64,000 bases of DNA from Culex pipiens pallens. Lineage: Eukaryota; Arthropoda; Insecta; Diptera; Culicidae. Shown here in pieces: positions 1-14,100 of the stretch. The stretch is taken from contig NC_068939.1 of assembly GCF_016801865.2 (NCBI RefSeq), positions 178,962,792 through 179,026,791 on the forward strand, in the 5' to 3' direction. The notes beneath the pieces were generated by a model. It was not told where the DNA came from, ran no database searches, and was given only the letters and a program-made list of their open reading frames with translations. A program made the translations under genes and the position numbers. The stretch's first letter is position 1. Each line of letters starts with the position of its first letter.

Positions 1-131
1 AAAAGGTTGGGCACCCCTGAATAGACAATCAAATTTTTTTGGTTCGTGATTCGATTATCCGAAGTCCCATACAAACCTTCGGATAATCGAACTTCGGATA
101 ATCGAAACTTCGGATAATCGAGTCTAGACTG
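1..131. mobile_element. Right part of a small inverted-repeat element (CGATTATCCGAAG family)
   Basis: The segment contains repeated copies of TTCGGATAATCGA and ends with GAGTCTAGACTG followed by TA. The same end motif recurs at 27538-27804, 45100-45271 and 60335-60494, so this is a dispersed miniature element whose left end is cut off by the window edge. TA after the last G in three of the four copies fits a TA target duplication. Confidence 0.7.
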
Positions 132-1874
132 TATGTGAAAATAAACACCGGAGAACAAAAAACAATCTGTTCATCGGTGTTTTACAAATTAAATTAAAAA
201 AAAAAAATCAGTTCTTGGTTTTGCTTGGTTCCAAATATTGTATTGCTAAAAGTTTAAATAATCTACAATTTCCAGGCTGTACAAATTTTAAAAGCTTTTT
301 GTTCCTATTGCGATCTACTTTTCAAAAAAGTGTCGCAAATTATTTTTTTTAATTTAAGTCGCAAATTCTGAATAACTGCAGGAATCACTAACTGGGCCAA
401 TGAAAGACATAAATACAAGACTGAATACTAAACAAACAAAAATCTAGTTTTTGCTCTGATTTTGAACATAAAAATCATACATTTCTTAAGTTTATTTCGA
501 AATCATCGTTTACTGAAGAGCTTAATTTTCATACCGCGAAAAGGCTGAATTCTATGTATTTTAAGAAGATTAAAAAAAAAGACAATCACACCGTCTTTGC
601 AGACTGAATACTAATATTAAACGGGACAAACATTGAACGAAATGCGCCCTGTAGCAACTTAGGGATCGGCAGCCGAAGCCGCCCTCCAATTTTATCTCCA
701 AATTTTAGGAATTTAGTCAAACAATAACTTTGACTTTAGTTTTTTCAAATTATAAAGATTATGAACGGGGTTTTCTTGCCCAGGATTAAAAATGTATCAT
801 TTTAAAAGGTCCACAATTTAATTCACTTCCACATACATTAAACGATTGAACAACTTTTTTTTTCAGCTAAGTTTATACACTGAATACCTCCATCACTAGA
901 AAATGTCACCAACAAATAATGTCACCAGACACCGACGGCCATTTTTCTCCCTGCGATTGCGATTCGCTCGTTCCGACGGACCAATTGCGTCACGTTCTGC
1001 CACGCTGCAGGATAACGATTAAAAGCATGGGGACGAAAAACACGAGTTGTTTGCCACTAGCAAAGGGGCTTTAGCATGTCCTCCAGGACCCCGTCCGTGT
1101 TTGATATGGTTGTGTTAGTTTCTTTCAATTGAATTTTTTGAGGAATGAAAAAAGGGAGCGAATAAATGCAAACCACTCACATTCAGCGTGTGTCCTTCGT
1201 TCAGCCAGCGTGAAGCAGCTCGAGGGCCCTTGATTCTGGCCGGATCCTTGCTTCAGGGGGATGCAGGGCGGTACAGGGTGGGTTTAATGTTTCAAAACGT
1301 ACAAAAAAGTGTTGAAAAAGTTTATTTTTCAAAAAAAGAATATGCATTTGTGGCTCCGTTAAATAAAATTTTGGAAATCGATTTAATTTTTGAAAATATT
1401 TATGTATAAATTTTGGAAATATTATAATCTAATTGATTAAACGGTTACTGATACTCTTATAAACTTCCAAATAAAAAAAGCACAGAAAAAAAATCCATGA
1501 ATCTGACCTATTCCCAACATTTTCCCCATGGCGTGTTTGTCTATCGTCTCAGGACGGCTGTATTTAATATACACAGGCTCTCCAGTAACATAATTACGTT
1601 GAAGGCACCACGACGGTGATCCTTGCCTATACATTCAGAACAATGGAAGGGAGGGAATAAAACATAAATGAACTCATGCGAAGAATATGCGAAATACAGA
1701 GCAGAGTTCTCGTTTGGGTTTGGATTGACGGTTGAATGAAAAAGAATCATGGAGGGAACGTTTTCATTAAGAGCGAAACACAAAGCCCACAGAAGCTGCT
1801 CGATTTTACCAACCAGATGAAAAATGCCGCTCTCTAACCGCATCAATTTTTCTCGTTTTTTCCCCAATTGCAGG
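132..1874. other. Intergenic DNA upstream of Axin, no gene supported
   Basis: This stretch is AT-rich with two more GC-balanced islands, about 940-1100 and 1180-1290. The second could be a non-coding exon on either strand; on the minus strand it is followed by a GTGAGT donor-like motif near 1175. No reading frame with recognisable protein content was found. Axin 5' untranslated exons may lie here, but the sequence does not settle that. Confidence 0.4.
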
Positions 1875-2156
1875 TTATCTGGAGCCCACCCGAGGAGTTG
1901 CTCCAAAGACCACACACACGCCGACTCTTGTTATCAAATTCACACCTCAAAGATAACCACAAACCAGACTCCTCGCCCTTGTGGACCACAGCTTCCTTCC
2001 AATTTCCCAAGTTGTAAACTCATCAGCCTCATTATCACTACGATTGATCAGACCCGTCATTATACCGGCAAGTCGTCTTCCCCGGCGGAGTTTGCGTGAG
2101 GAGATCCTCGAGCCCCCTGTTCAAGTCAAGTTTCGAACACCGCAAGCTTTTCACCG
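1875..2156 (+). other. Axn: Putative Axin 5' UTR exon
   Basis: A good 3' splice site (pyrimidine run then AATTGCAG) ends at 1874, and from 1875 the DNA runs without another strong splice signal to the Axin start codon at 2157. The inferred exon would be 1875-2243, with the last 87 nt coding. The upstream exon and transcription start were not identified. Confidence 0.45.
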
Positions 2157-5100
2157 ATGAGTCAGTACTCCTTTTCCAAATTTGATGACTTTACGTGCAG
2201 TGGGCCCAGACCACCAGTGCCAGGAGAGGAAAGCCGTCGCAAGGTAAATGCACACATTATTTTTGTTATTAATTATGTTTAACCTCCGGAGAATCGCGAA
2301 TCCATTCAAGGTAACCTAAACTACATTTTAGGGTACAGAACATTACAAAAAGTTTAGATATTTTTTGAAGAAATAAAAACTTTCCTTCAGCATTCAGCAT
2401 TATTTCTTTTAAATTGATGTCAATCTCTAGCTCACATAGGAATAAGATGTTCAGTTTTTTTCTATGGTTTTTAGAATTTACATACACCAATCTGGATTTT
2501 TTTTCCGATCTAAAAACGAATTCAAGGATCACGTCTGAAAATTAAAACAATGCGTATCTTGAATATTAAAATTATCGTGATATAAACGACAAACCTTTTT
2601 TTCACCTTTTTTTTATTTTTTGTATTTTCTTAATTGGTTCAAACTTCGTGGGGACCTTCCCTACCTCCAAAGAAGCCATTACACCCATACAAATCTCCAT
2701 ACAATTTTAACAACTGGTCATACAAAAGTGTTACGTAAATATTCGAAAATCTGTAACTTTTGAATGAATTTTCTGTAACTTTTGAATAAAATATTTAAAA
2801 AATCAAAACTAACATTTCAAAAGGGTGTAATATGGAATGTTTGATCCTTTTGAAATGGTAGTCATGATTCAAAAAATTTTAAAATGTTGTTTTCTAAAAT
2901 ATTGGGAAATTTCACGCAAGTTGAAAATCGAATCGAATTGATATCGACATCAGAAAAGGAGGGTTATTTGGGCGAGACTTAAAAAACTTCATTTTTTTTC
3001 TTTTTCTTGAAACCGCTGCATCTCAGCAACTAGAGGTCCAATCTGCAATGCCTCTTATACAATTTTATAGCAAATTTTCTGAACATAAAAAAAAATTAAG
3101 AAATGGTTACTCATGGTTATTATTTTTAAAAATTCATATTTCGTTGAAATCAGTATTTCGGTGGCTTTATCTTGAAATCGGGACCCTTTATCAAAAAATC
3201 TGTAAAGTACTTGTCGATTGCAAATTCAATTTGACATAAACAAAATTAGATCAAACAAATTTTATGTATATTTTTTCCAAAAAACATTATTTTTCATAAA
3301 TGTATAACTTGGCGGCAGGATTTTTGACCATACTTTTCTGTGGCTCAAAAGATGCGTGTTTTTGTTCCCTGCAACTTATTAAAAAATCTCGAAAATCAAA
3401 AAACACGGATTTTGGAAAATTCTGTTGCTGTGAAAAAAAAGTTAATTAAAAAATCTGCAAACAAAATTTTCCGTGTATTGATCCTTGCACTGTAACTTTT
3501 GTTTTAAGTGCGTTTTTAGCAGATATCAAGGAATAAACTGCCGTTTTACGGCGATATGATGTATACGCCATTTTGGACATTTTCAATTTTATTGTACAGT
3601 CTGATAAAGAATCTCAATAGCAACCTCCTGACGAAAGAATTTTTCAAAAAACTGCTCTGGGGCCCATTTTATTAAGCAAACAAACTATGATGTATACGCC
3701 AATTTTACTCATCATGATGTATGTATACATTAAGAATTGATAGAAGTCAAATACAATACTGTTTGAATGTTGATTTGAGGTTTTGGGACCAAATCAAGAC
3801 TGGGCAATATTTTATTACATTATTTCGATTTAATTCTTAAGGGGACGTCCATTAGGTGTCATCCATAAAGTACGTCACGTTCTGAGGGAAGAGGGGGGTT
3901 TGAAGCAAGCGTGACTTTGCGTGTTAAAAGCATAGGGAAATCGTGACAAAGTGGGGTGGAGTAAATTTTGGCTGATTTTAATGTGACGTACTTAATGGAT
4001 GACACCTTATCCACATCCACGTAGACACTGTTTTGAAAATTCTAGACCCAACCACCTCCCTTGCGGACAATTGTTCATGCAAAAAATGTGTTTATGGAGC
4101 GTAGTCAATCGCTAAGGAAGCGTTCTTTCATTACGTAACGCAAAAAATCGGATTTTAGACCCCCCCCCCCCTCGTACCAAAATTTCCATACAAATTTTAA
4201 AATTTTTGCATGGAGCGTAACACGGCCTCCGACCCCCCTCCCCCCAACTGCGTTACGTAATAAAAGAACGCTCCCTATTACCCTCCCCCCCCCCCCTTCT
4301 TAAAGTATTTACGTGGACAATGTATTACGGAATCCGCTCAGCTATCAAAATAGCTGGCACAAAAAATAAAGTTAGCTTTATGTATACATACATCATTGGG
4401 AAGGAAAAGTAGTGATTTTTTATTGCTATTTTTTCGGCCAAATGATGTTTGTGGTTTAAAATCGTAGAGAATAGGAAAAAACAAGAAATTTTGTAGGGGC
4501 CACATTTTTAAAGTACTTTTAAACAGTTTCTACAGAGCAGACCTTAAATTAGTCATTTTAAATCGAAAAAATGAACAAAAACAGAAAATCGTGTCTACAG
4601 CAAAATCACCTCGATGGCGTATACATCATATCGCCGTAAAACGGCAGTAAATAGCATAATGTGAAGTCATCAATCGAATTTCTATAAAAACTTTCTCAAA
4701 ATAAATTGTGCAAATAGTGAGCATTTGCAAATTGAACGGAGTTGGGACCGAGTCCTTAAACTGCCGTAAATTCAGGAATTTCTCCTATGTAGGGTGGAGA
4801 AAAAATATGGTAATATAACATCTGGCCCAAGTATCAATTTTTTCCAAGAGTTCTACAAGAGCTCTTCAAGATAGCTACAGCATAGCAGTTTGGACCGCGG
4901 TAGGATAAAATTCTCTTCAAAACTTCTTCAGGAGTTTGGAAGAGCACTTGAAGAGAGTTTTATCCTACCGCGGTCCAAACTGCTATGCTGTAGCTATCTT
5001 GAAGAGCTCTTGTAGAACTCCAGGAAAAAAATATTACTTGGGGGGAATGGTGGCAGATTTTTAGTAAAAAAAAATAATTTCACATCAGGAATTGGTGAAA

Positions 5101-8100
5101 TTTTCATCACTTTCTTCTAATCTAATATTCAACCATTCAGAGCTGTTTTGTGTCACAAAAATAATCGTAAATATGTATAATCCCTTACAAAAAAAACTTT
5201 TAGCGTTAGGAACTGCTGTCGTTTTAAATGTTTAACATGGTTTCTGGAAAATGTGTAAAAGTACAACTCAGCACTCCATCATTTTGAAAAATGTTTTTTT
5301 TATTTTCAATATTTCGTCGCTAACATTTCAATAGGAATTATGTCTCACGCAAAGCCTTTGTTGAGGACGCTTTTGGAATGTTCGTGACGATTTGTAGAAT
5401 CATTAGTATAAAGGCTACCAACTGTACGGATTTTTTCCTTACCATATGGATTTTCGAACCTCTTTGCGGATTTTTAACAGGCCGGAATTTGTGTAGGGAA
5501 TTGTACGCATAATACGGATTTGTACGGAATTTTAACAACTTTTTAATCATTGAATTGCTTTTTTGATTTGGTCGAAGCTTTTGTTAACTAGATTTTTTTA
5601 TTTTTCTGTGAGTTTGAATTAAAAAGGGAGAGTTTTCCGGGGTTTCCTTAATTCAAACTTGATTATCAATAATTTTTTGAACTATTTTCTTTCATATGTT
5701 GAAAGGACATTTTAAAAAAATTCTGAAATTCATCTTTTAGAAATTCCTTACTAATATATTTAATAAAAAAAAACTCTGGAAAAGTGTTCGTGATAACACT
5801 AAGAACGATATTATTCGTAAAAGCAAACTTAACATTTCGTAAACTTTTAAACGTTTAACAAAAAAAAAAAGATGAATATAATGATTTGATTCAAATCACA
5901 GTTTATTTTATGAATACTTTTAAACGTGCAAGTCACTCTGATAGCATTTTGTGAAATTTGTTAGCTGTAAAAATCAGCCGGACCCTAAGATGACAGTTTT
6001 CGTGAGTTGCGCGTATTCACCGACAGATGGCCAGTGGGCCTCGTCGGAGTCCGCCCATTAAACGCAACTCAAAATTTGCATGGGAAACTTTTTTTTCGTG
6101 ACGGCTTTCGCGGCACGCTCACTTCAACTGTTCTAGACTAATATTTGAACGTGGCGTATCTCTTAACAATTTTTTTAAGAAAATGATTCCAGACTGCTTA
6201 TTTTGTCGTTTTCAACCGAAACAAGGCAAAAACTATATTTATTTAAACTATTCGTAATTTTAAAAAGTTTGGCTAGATAATATCGAAGGCCGCCATATTA
6301 GGCTCACTGGGCCCACAAAAAGAGGTACCGTAAACGGGGGTCAATCGGGACACATGGGGCGAATTGGGACAGCAGTTTTAACCATGTTGGAGCACTATAT
6401 TTTGATTTTTCTGGTTGGTTTCGGTTAGAACAGACTCAGGCCAACAAAATGTGTACATCCATTTCCAAATTTAAAAGGCTTAAATGCTCTAGAAACTGCT
6501 GCCCCTATTAAGACTGTAGTCCCGATTCACCCCAGATTACGGTACGCTTAGTTTGTATGGGAGCTGTCAACATGCTCCCGGGCTGGTAAAAACGACACAG
6601 TTTTATATTTTTTAATTCTCAAATTAAATTTATCTATCTTTTTTTTAATTTGTATTTGTTCAAATTTCTTTTCCATGTACATTCATTCAGTTAAAATATT
6701 ATTGAGTGTCCAATCACAAACGATGACTTTTCACCTCAATTTTAAATACAAGCAACTTTCATTTATTCATGAAATATTGTAGCTTTCGCTATTCAGTGAT
6801 TTCAAATGTAGGAGGTCCTACATGTACAAAAGGGAAAAGGGATACCTTAAAACTAACTTATAAACTATATAAAGAGCGGATCAATGCAGCTGAAGACTGA
6901 AATGATTTTTGTCGAAATGCATCAATTATCTTATTGGACATAACATCCAAAGTGTCAACTTCGGCTAATTGATGAAGTTCACTGGTGCTGAACCAGGGAG
7001 GAAGTTTCAGAATCATTTTCAGAATTTTGTTCTGAATCCTCTGAAGTTTTTTCTTCCTGGTTAAAAATTTATCTATCAGTTTTTGTTATACCATGGTGTC
7101 ATATCGGCAAAGTGTACGGATTTTCGCTCAGCAAGAGTTGGTAGCCTTAAAGTAAATTTTTCCCATGACCCATGAAGAGTATCGGAGCCGCATTTACAAA
7201 GCGGATTCAGTGGCTATTTCTTACCTTAATGTTAACATGTTAAGGTTAATGTTAACTTTTCATAGGTCGCCTTCCCTAAGGTGTCATGATAAGATCCAGC
7301 TGGTGACGATGCACTACCTTCCCTTTACTAAGCAATCGAATCCAGAAGAGAAAAGTTCACCACTTATGAGGCGGAAGCGTTACCACTAGGCTACGTGACT
7401 CGGTCTACAATAGGAACATTAAAAATTGTGCAATAATTTCGAAAATCATACTTTGGAAATATCGGACAAGACCTTGTTTCATATAAAATGATAAGAAAAA
7501 TATCAGTTTATGTAGGTGAATTTGCTGCATCTTAAAATGTAATGATTAATTTTATAGCTCATAATGTTGAAAAAATGTTACCAGCAAATCTTAAAAGAGA
7601 CATAGAAGATATTGATATTGAAGAATCACTTGAAAAATGAAACAACAGAAAATTATGCATTTAGAATACTAAAAATAATAGAAGAAAAACTTTAAAACTT
7701 TTTCGTAACTAAAAATATTTTCAATGAAACGATAACAAAAAAATCTAAAAACCATTGAGGGTTAGGATTGCTCTGTACTTCACAGCATTTTTAATTGATA
7801 GTTTTTTCGAAAATCCTTGTTTGTTAATTTATTAAACCAATATACGTCTCTTCTATCCCCAGATGACGGACACCTTGCATCCGGACAAGTCGCGGACTTC
7901 CCCGCCGGCGTACTGCCGGTGGGCGAACAATGTCTCGTACCTGCTCGACGATAGCGACGGCGCGGAGCTCTTCAAGCGCTTCGTGGAGCTTGAGGACGAA
8001 GAGCATCTGAACCATCTAAACTTTTACTTCGCCTGCCAGGGCCTCAAACGCGAGCGGAACCCCGAACGGATGCTCATGATGATTGGGGTGATCTATCGGA

Positions 8101-11100
8101 AGTTCTTGAAACGGGCGCCGCGCGGTTCGCCGATGTACGTCGACGAGGAGATGCGTGTCATGATCAAGGCGGGTCTGCGGAACGATGGCCACGTGATACT
8201 GACGCCGGATGTGTTCGACCAGATGCAGGAAAATGTGGTCTCGATCATCAGCTCCACGACGTATCCGAACTTTCTGCAGTCGGATTTGTACCTGCAGTAC
8301 GTGCAGAACATGCAGACGAGCAGTGGGAGCGGAAGTGGTGGGGGAAGCTGTATCAGCATCCCGTTGGGCGTTGCGGCGGCTGCCGCGGCCAGTTCCAGTT
8401 CGGCGGGTGGGGCGGTTTCCTCGATGACCAGCAGCAGCTCCACCTCGGAACTGATTTCGTACAGTTCGTCCGCCTTGCCAACGCTGCACGAAGACTCGGA
8501 ACTACTAGTCAATGCCGATTCAATCGAGCAGCTTTACGGAGCAACTGGACCTGCCATTGCCGCGAGTAGCCTCTCGGTGACGTCCGGCGTTAGTGGGAGT
8601 GGTAGCGCAAGCAGTTGCACCAGCATGTCCACCAGCAAGCCGGCGATGACGCTGACGAAGGACGCGCTCCGGGCGACCGAGAAGCGACGGCTCGAGATGA
8701 GGCCTTCTGGGTAAGTTTCGTTTGTTCTACGTTCTGTACTGATGCTGTGCACTGTGCGCTTTCGATTGCTGGGCACTGTAGAAAATTTAGAATCTTTGTT
8801 GGTAGCTTTTAGGTTTTAAAATTATGATTATATTATATTTTAATGAAATTATTTTTATTTCTCTTTCTCTTATTTTCATTTTCATCTTCATTTGCTCACA
8901 TCGCCAATATTTTATGTGTGTGCGTGTTGAATGTGTGCATTACCGCTGTTTTTTATTATCGTCATATTTTCCATTATCCTTTTGTTTTGATTTCCTCCTT
9001 TGAAACGCATGCGCTCGCTGTGTGCTTCCCTCCTCACCACTCGTTGAAATCCCTCACCACGTTGTTCTACAACAACAACAACACCACCAACAAATCCCAC
9101 CCCCATTTGCGCGCCATATTTGCACATGGTTGCTACGATTGCGTCCTGCACACACACGCACAAACACACACACCCCGTGGCTGGCTCTATTGTGCATGCA
9201 GACCGCGCGCCGGATTCTCCGTGTACACAAAGTATTCGTCCTACAATCCGGTGTCGCGCCGGGACTCGGAACAGGCCAGCCTCAGCTCGGGCCGGACCGA
9301 CTCCGACACGATGTCCCTGTCGAGCATTTCGACGTAAGTATTCGTAGATTTGATGTTTTGGAAAAAGTTTTATTTTAAAAGGAAATTTTGGCTTAACCGT
9401 TGTTTTGGCATTTCCTTGCAGAGACGGCCGGCCACACCCCCACAACATGCACCGAAATCACCACCAGGCCTCGCTGGAACGGAGGTTGATCCACGAGAAC
9501 GCCATGGTCAACAGCGAACTCAACAGACATGCGGTGAGTTGGGGTTGATCAAATGAGCTCAGTTGAATGTTTAATTAATACTCCTTTTTTCACCAGATAA
9601 TTCCCCGAACGCAACGCATGAACCAGAAGCCCTTGCCAAAGGAAGAATTTGTTTCGCAGCTGATGAGCAAGCTCGAGAAGGTCAAAAAGCTACAGGATAA
9701 CGATGAGCTGCTGGGCAAAAAGTTACAAGAGGTATGAAGGACTCTTAACCGTTTAGAATTGTTCAAGTTTTACCTCTTGTCTTCACTTTTAGGCCGACCA
9801 GTCAACCAACTCGCAGAGCAACAAGTTCTTCGCGGAGCAAATTCGCCAAAAGCTGCAGGTCGAGGACGAAACCGACCAGGACATCCTGGACCAGCACGTG
9901 TCGCGGGTGTTCTCCGACCTGACGCCGAACCGGTCGCCGGGCCGCGTCTCACCCTCCCCGAACATCAACCGAGCCCGTCGCCACGAAATGGGCAGCTTCG
10001 GTTCGATGAGTAAGAATCTGTGCAGCACTTTGCACGTCACTTCAAATGCTAACCCTCCGCCTTTCCCCCCGCTTGCAGGCGCACAATCGTCCATGCGACA
10101 CTCGAAATCGATGCCCGAAGGTCACCAGCTGGGTCTGATGGGACCGCCGGCGCAGCCTCACCCCCGCAAGCTCAGCAACAAGTGGCCCTCGGTCAACACG
10201 GACAGCGGCATCAGCCTGTTCTCGTCCGACACGCTCACCAAGTACAGCAACAAGGACATGCAGTGTGCGAGCACGAGCACCTCGCGGCCCCTCTCCCGGA
10301 CGATGCACTGCGACATGTCGGTCATGAACACTGCCACGCTGCTGCAGGAGTCCAGCCGGCGGCTGGAGGATGAAACGAGGAGGTAAGTTTCGAGGGTCAC
10401 CCCAAAAAGAAGAAACCTGTTTAAATTCCACCTTGACCTTCCAGATCCAAACGGTACCAGCACTCGGGCCAGCCGATGATCCAAACGATGCCACTTCCGC
10501 CGCTGCCTCCGTCGGCCATGACCCACCCGTCGTCGCTTCTTCCACCCCCGATACCTGCCAAGCCCTCGCAGGGCCTTCCCGGAGTACAGCGCGGCATGCC
10601 GGTATTCCAACAGCCACCTCCACCTGCACCTGCCACGGCCGGCGCCGTCGTCAGCGCCGCCACCACCACCGAGTTCACCGTCGTCGTGTACTCGTTCTGC
10701 GACGAGGAAGTCCCGTACAGGATAAAAATCCCCGGCAGCAATCCGCCGACGCTGCGCCAGTTCAAAGAATACCTGCCAAAGAAGGGCAACTACCGGTGAG
10801 TTGAGCAAGCATTTCAATCCAAGAGGATCCCCTATACCAATTAGTTTCAAACTCGGACTTCTAAATTCTGCTCAGAGATTTATAAAATTTTAAACATTTA
10901 CCAAAACATTAATCTCAAAATGCTCAATCACAAAATAAAATCCCGAAATTTCAAAAAAATGATCTTACATTTTGTAATTTTAATTAGTTTGAATCTTATT
11001 CAATATTACGCCCATTTGAAATGTTAGTCTTGATTTTAAATTTTTGAAAATATTTTTTTTCGAAAAGATCGGAAAATTTCACGAATGTTTCATGTTGTAA

Positions 11101-14100
11101 CATTGTAAATCGGACCAATAGTTGCTGAGATATCGACATTAGAAAATGTTGGGTTGTTTGGGTGAGACATAGAAAACATCAATTTTCCTGTTTTTTAGCC
11201 TTTGCATAGCAATATCTCAGCAACTATGGGTCGCATCAACAAAGTTCAATAAAGCAAAATATAGAGAATTTTCTCAGCTTTTCAAAAATATTTTTTTCAA
11301 AGGTGGGCAAACATGGGCACTAATTATAAAAAATGAAAAACTGCGACTATTTTCAAAAAAGTTACCTAAAAATGGCTATAACTTGAAAACGGTGCACTTT
11401 ATCAAAAATTCACTAAAGTACTTTTTGATTGCAAATTCGATTTTACATCGAAAAATGAAGTTGAAAAATTTTTGCGACCGATATTTCGATTTTTTTTAAA
11501 AATCAGTATTGATTCAAAAAATCATAACTCGGTCAAAGATTTTTTGCCCATTCTGGAAATTTCTGAAAAGTTTAAAAAAAAGGCATTTTATGTCCTCTAA
11601 AACATATCAAAAAATAAAAAAAATAAAAATAGTGTTTTTTGCAAATCAAGTTTTAGTGTCAAAAAGTTAAATTAAAAATCACCAAAAATTTTTTTACCGT
11701 GTAGCATTTTTTTTCAGTGTAGTCCATATCCATACCTACAACTTTGTCGAAGACACCAACTCGATCAAAAAATTCCTTCAAAAGATACAGATTTTTGAAT
11801 TTTCACATATCATTTTTGTATGAACAGCTGCCAAATTTGTATGGAAAATTATATGGACAAACTAATGATGCAAAATGGCTTCTTTGGGCATTCCGAAGGC
11901 ACCAAAAAAGTTTCAGCCGGATTAAAAAATACAAAAATTAAAATTAAAGAAAAAAGACCGATTCCGTAGAGAACTGCTCTAGAGTTTTTTTTAAACGGTC
12001 CTTTTAGCTATTGTGCTTCATATGTTTATTAGGACCTATAAAAATAAACTCTAGATATCATCTCATCCTAATTCTAGAATTAAAAAAAATATCAAAGAAT
12101 AGATCGAACTAAACAAACTTTCTACAATTTTCAAACTCATGAAAATAACAAATAAAAAACATCAAGATTTTAAAGCTCTTAGCATCCCTAAAATCCCGAA
12201 TCTCCTAAATAGGACGTAAATCTAATCAATCCCAAGGAAAATATCTAAAATCTCGAAAAATAATCTAAAAATTTATAAAAAATCTCAAAATTCTTAAGAA
12301 TGTAAAATTCTGAAACTGAAAAAAATGCTTTAAATCCAAAAAAAAACTTCAATCTCAAATTCTCAAAAATCATTCTTAAAATCTAAAAATCTCATTCTTT
12401 AAAAATCTTAAAAATCTAATATCATAAATTTCAAAAATCTCATAAAATTTCCAAAATCTTAAATTTCACAAATTCAAAAAATATTATTATTATTTAAATC
12501 TCAAAAATCTAATAATTCCTGACAATCTAATAAATTTAAAAAATCTCACAAAACACAATTCACATGAATTCTAAAATCAACAAAATTCTAAAAAACATTT
12601 AAAAAATCCCATTAGTTTCAAACAACAAATTCATCGACCAACTGACAATTTCGGCAAAGTTTACAAGTTTTCCAAGATTGACAGAAAAAATACAAAATAG
12701 CAAATCTGGCATTTTCTAAAAGCAAATTTACATACATACAAATACAAACAAAATAACAACTTGTCGAGCAATTTGAAAAAAAAAACAAATTCACAAATTT
12801 TACAAAATTGACCAAATTAGGGAAAAAATACTTATTTGGCAAAATAAAAAAATAAAACAAATTCAGCTAAATTGAAAAAAAAAATACAATTACGCCAAAA
12901 TTGACCAAATCGACCAGAATTGCAAAATTTACCAAATTTACCAAATCTACCAAATTACCCAAAATTGACAAAATTAACTAAATTGACCAAATCGACAAAA
13001 TTGACCAAATCGACCAATTTGGCCAAATGGACCCAATCGACCAAATCGACCAAATTGACCAAATCAACCAAATTTGCCAAAATGACCAAATCGACCAAAT
13101 TGGACAAAATGCCCAAATTGACTAAATTGACCAAATTGACCAAATCGACGAATTTGAGCAAATTGACCAAATCGACCAAATTGACCAAATTGGCCAACAT
13201 GACCAAATTGACTAAATTGACCAAATCGACCAAATTGAACAAATTGACCAAATCAATCAAATCGACCAAATTGACCATATCGATCAAGTTACCAAATCGA
13301 CCAAATAAGTCAAAATGACCAAATTGACTGAAATGACCAAATCGTCCAAATGGGCCAAAATGACCAAATTGACCAAATCGACTAAATTAGCCAAAATAAC
13401 CAAATCGACAAATTGACCATATCGAATAAAGTACCAAACCGACCAAATTTGCCAACATGACCAAATTGACTGAATTGACCAAATCGATCAAATTGACCAA
13501 ATCAAACAAATTGATCAAATCGATTAAATCGACCAAATTGACCAAAATGACCCCCAATTTGGTCAAACTGACAAAACTGACCAAATTGACCAAATCGACC
13601 TAATTTACCAAATCAACCAAATTGAAGAAATGGACCAAATCGACCAAAATGACCAAATTTATTAAATTGACCAATTCGACCAAATTGTCCAAAATGACCA
13701 AATCAACCAAATTGAAGAAATGGACCAAATCGATTAAATTGACCAAATCGACCAAAGTTACCAAAGTTACTAAATTGACCGATTCGACCAAATTGGCCAA
13801 AATGACCAAATTGACCAAATCGACCAAATCGATCAAATTGACCAATACGACCAAAATGCCCAATTTGACAAAATCGTCCAAATTGATCAAATTGACTAAA
13901 TCGACCAAATCGACCAAATTGACCAAATCGACCAAATTGACCAAATTGACCAAATTGATGAAATTGACCAAATTGACCATATCGATCAAGTTACGAAATT
14001 GGCCAAAATGACCAAATTGACTGAATTGACCAAATCGACCAAATGGGCCAAAATGATCAAATTGACCAAATCGACCAAATTGACCACATCGACCAAATTA

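Larger units (their letters stand above)
3538..4647. mobile_element. 1.1-kb DNA element with perfect 33-bp inverted ends, TSD TAAA
   Basis: The first 33 nt (3538-3570, starting CTGCCGTTTTACGG) are the exact reverse complement of the last 33 nt (4615-4647). The 4-bp duplication TAAA flanks it at 3534-3537 and 4648-4651. A further inner pair of inverted blocks containing ATGTATACAT lies near 3714-3735 and 4376-4400. No transposase frame is present, so this is a non-autonomous element. Two smaller inverted-repeat elements sit inside it (3855-4006 and 4116-4275). Confidence 0.85.
2244..7862 (+). other. Axn: Axin intron 1 (5.6 kb), repeat-filled
   Basis: The donor GTAAAT follows the AAG codon at 2241-2243, and the acceptor CCCCAG ends at 7862. 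The intron carries the dispersed repeats listed separately (2815-3536, 3538-4647, 4826-5043, 6325-6545). The remaining parts, 2244-2814, 5044-6324 and 6546-7850, are AT-rich and hold no gene or element that I can define. Poly-C runs occur at about 4159-4171 and 4287-4296 inside the nested elements. Confidence 0.85.

Noticed and set aside
1541..1915. 124-codon minus-strand frame upstream of Axin
   Set aside because: No recognisable domain, and its right end overlaps the putative Axin 5' exon; composition is like random AT-rich DNA.
8016..8489. Minus-strand frames opposite the Axin RGS exon
   Set aside because: Shadows of a GC-rich coding exon; the + strand product is a clear RGS domain.
12920..13989. 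Long Lys/Thr/Leu and Asn/Leu/Val repeat frames on both strands
   Set aside because: They are by-products of a 9-bp satellite inside an Axin intron; no start context, no non-repeat domain, and both strands are equally open.
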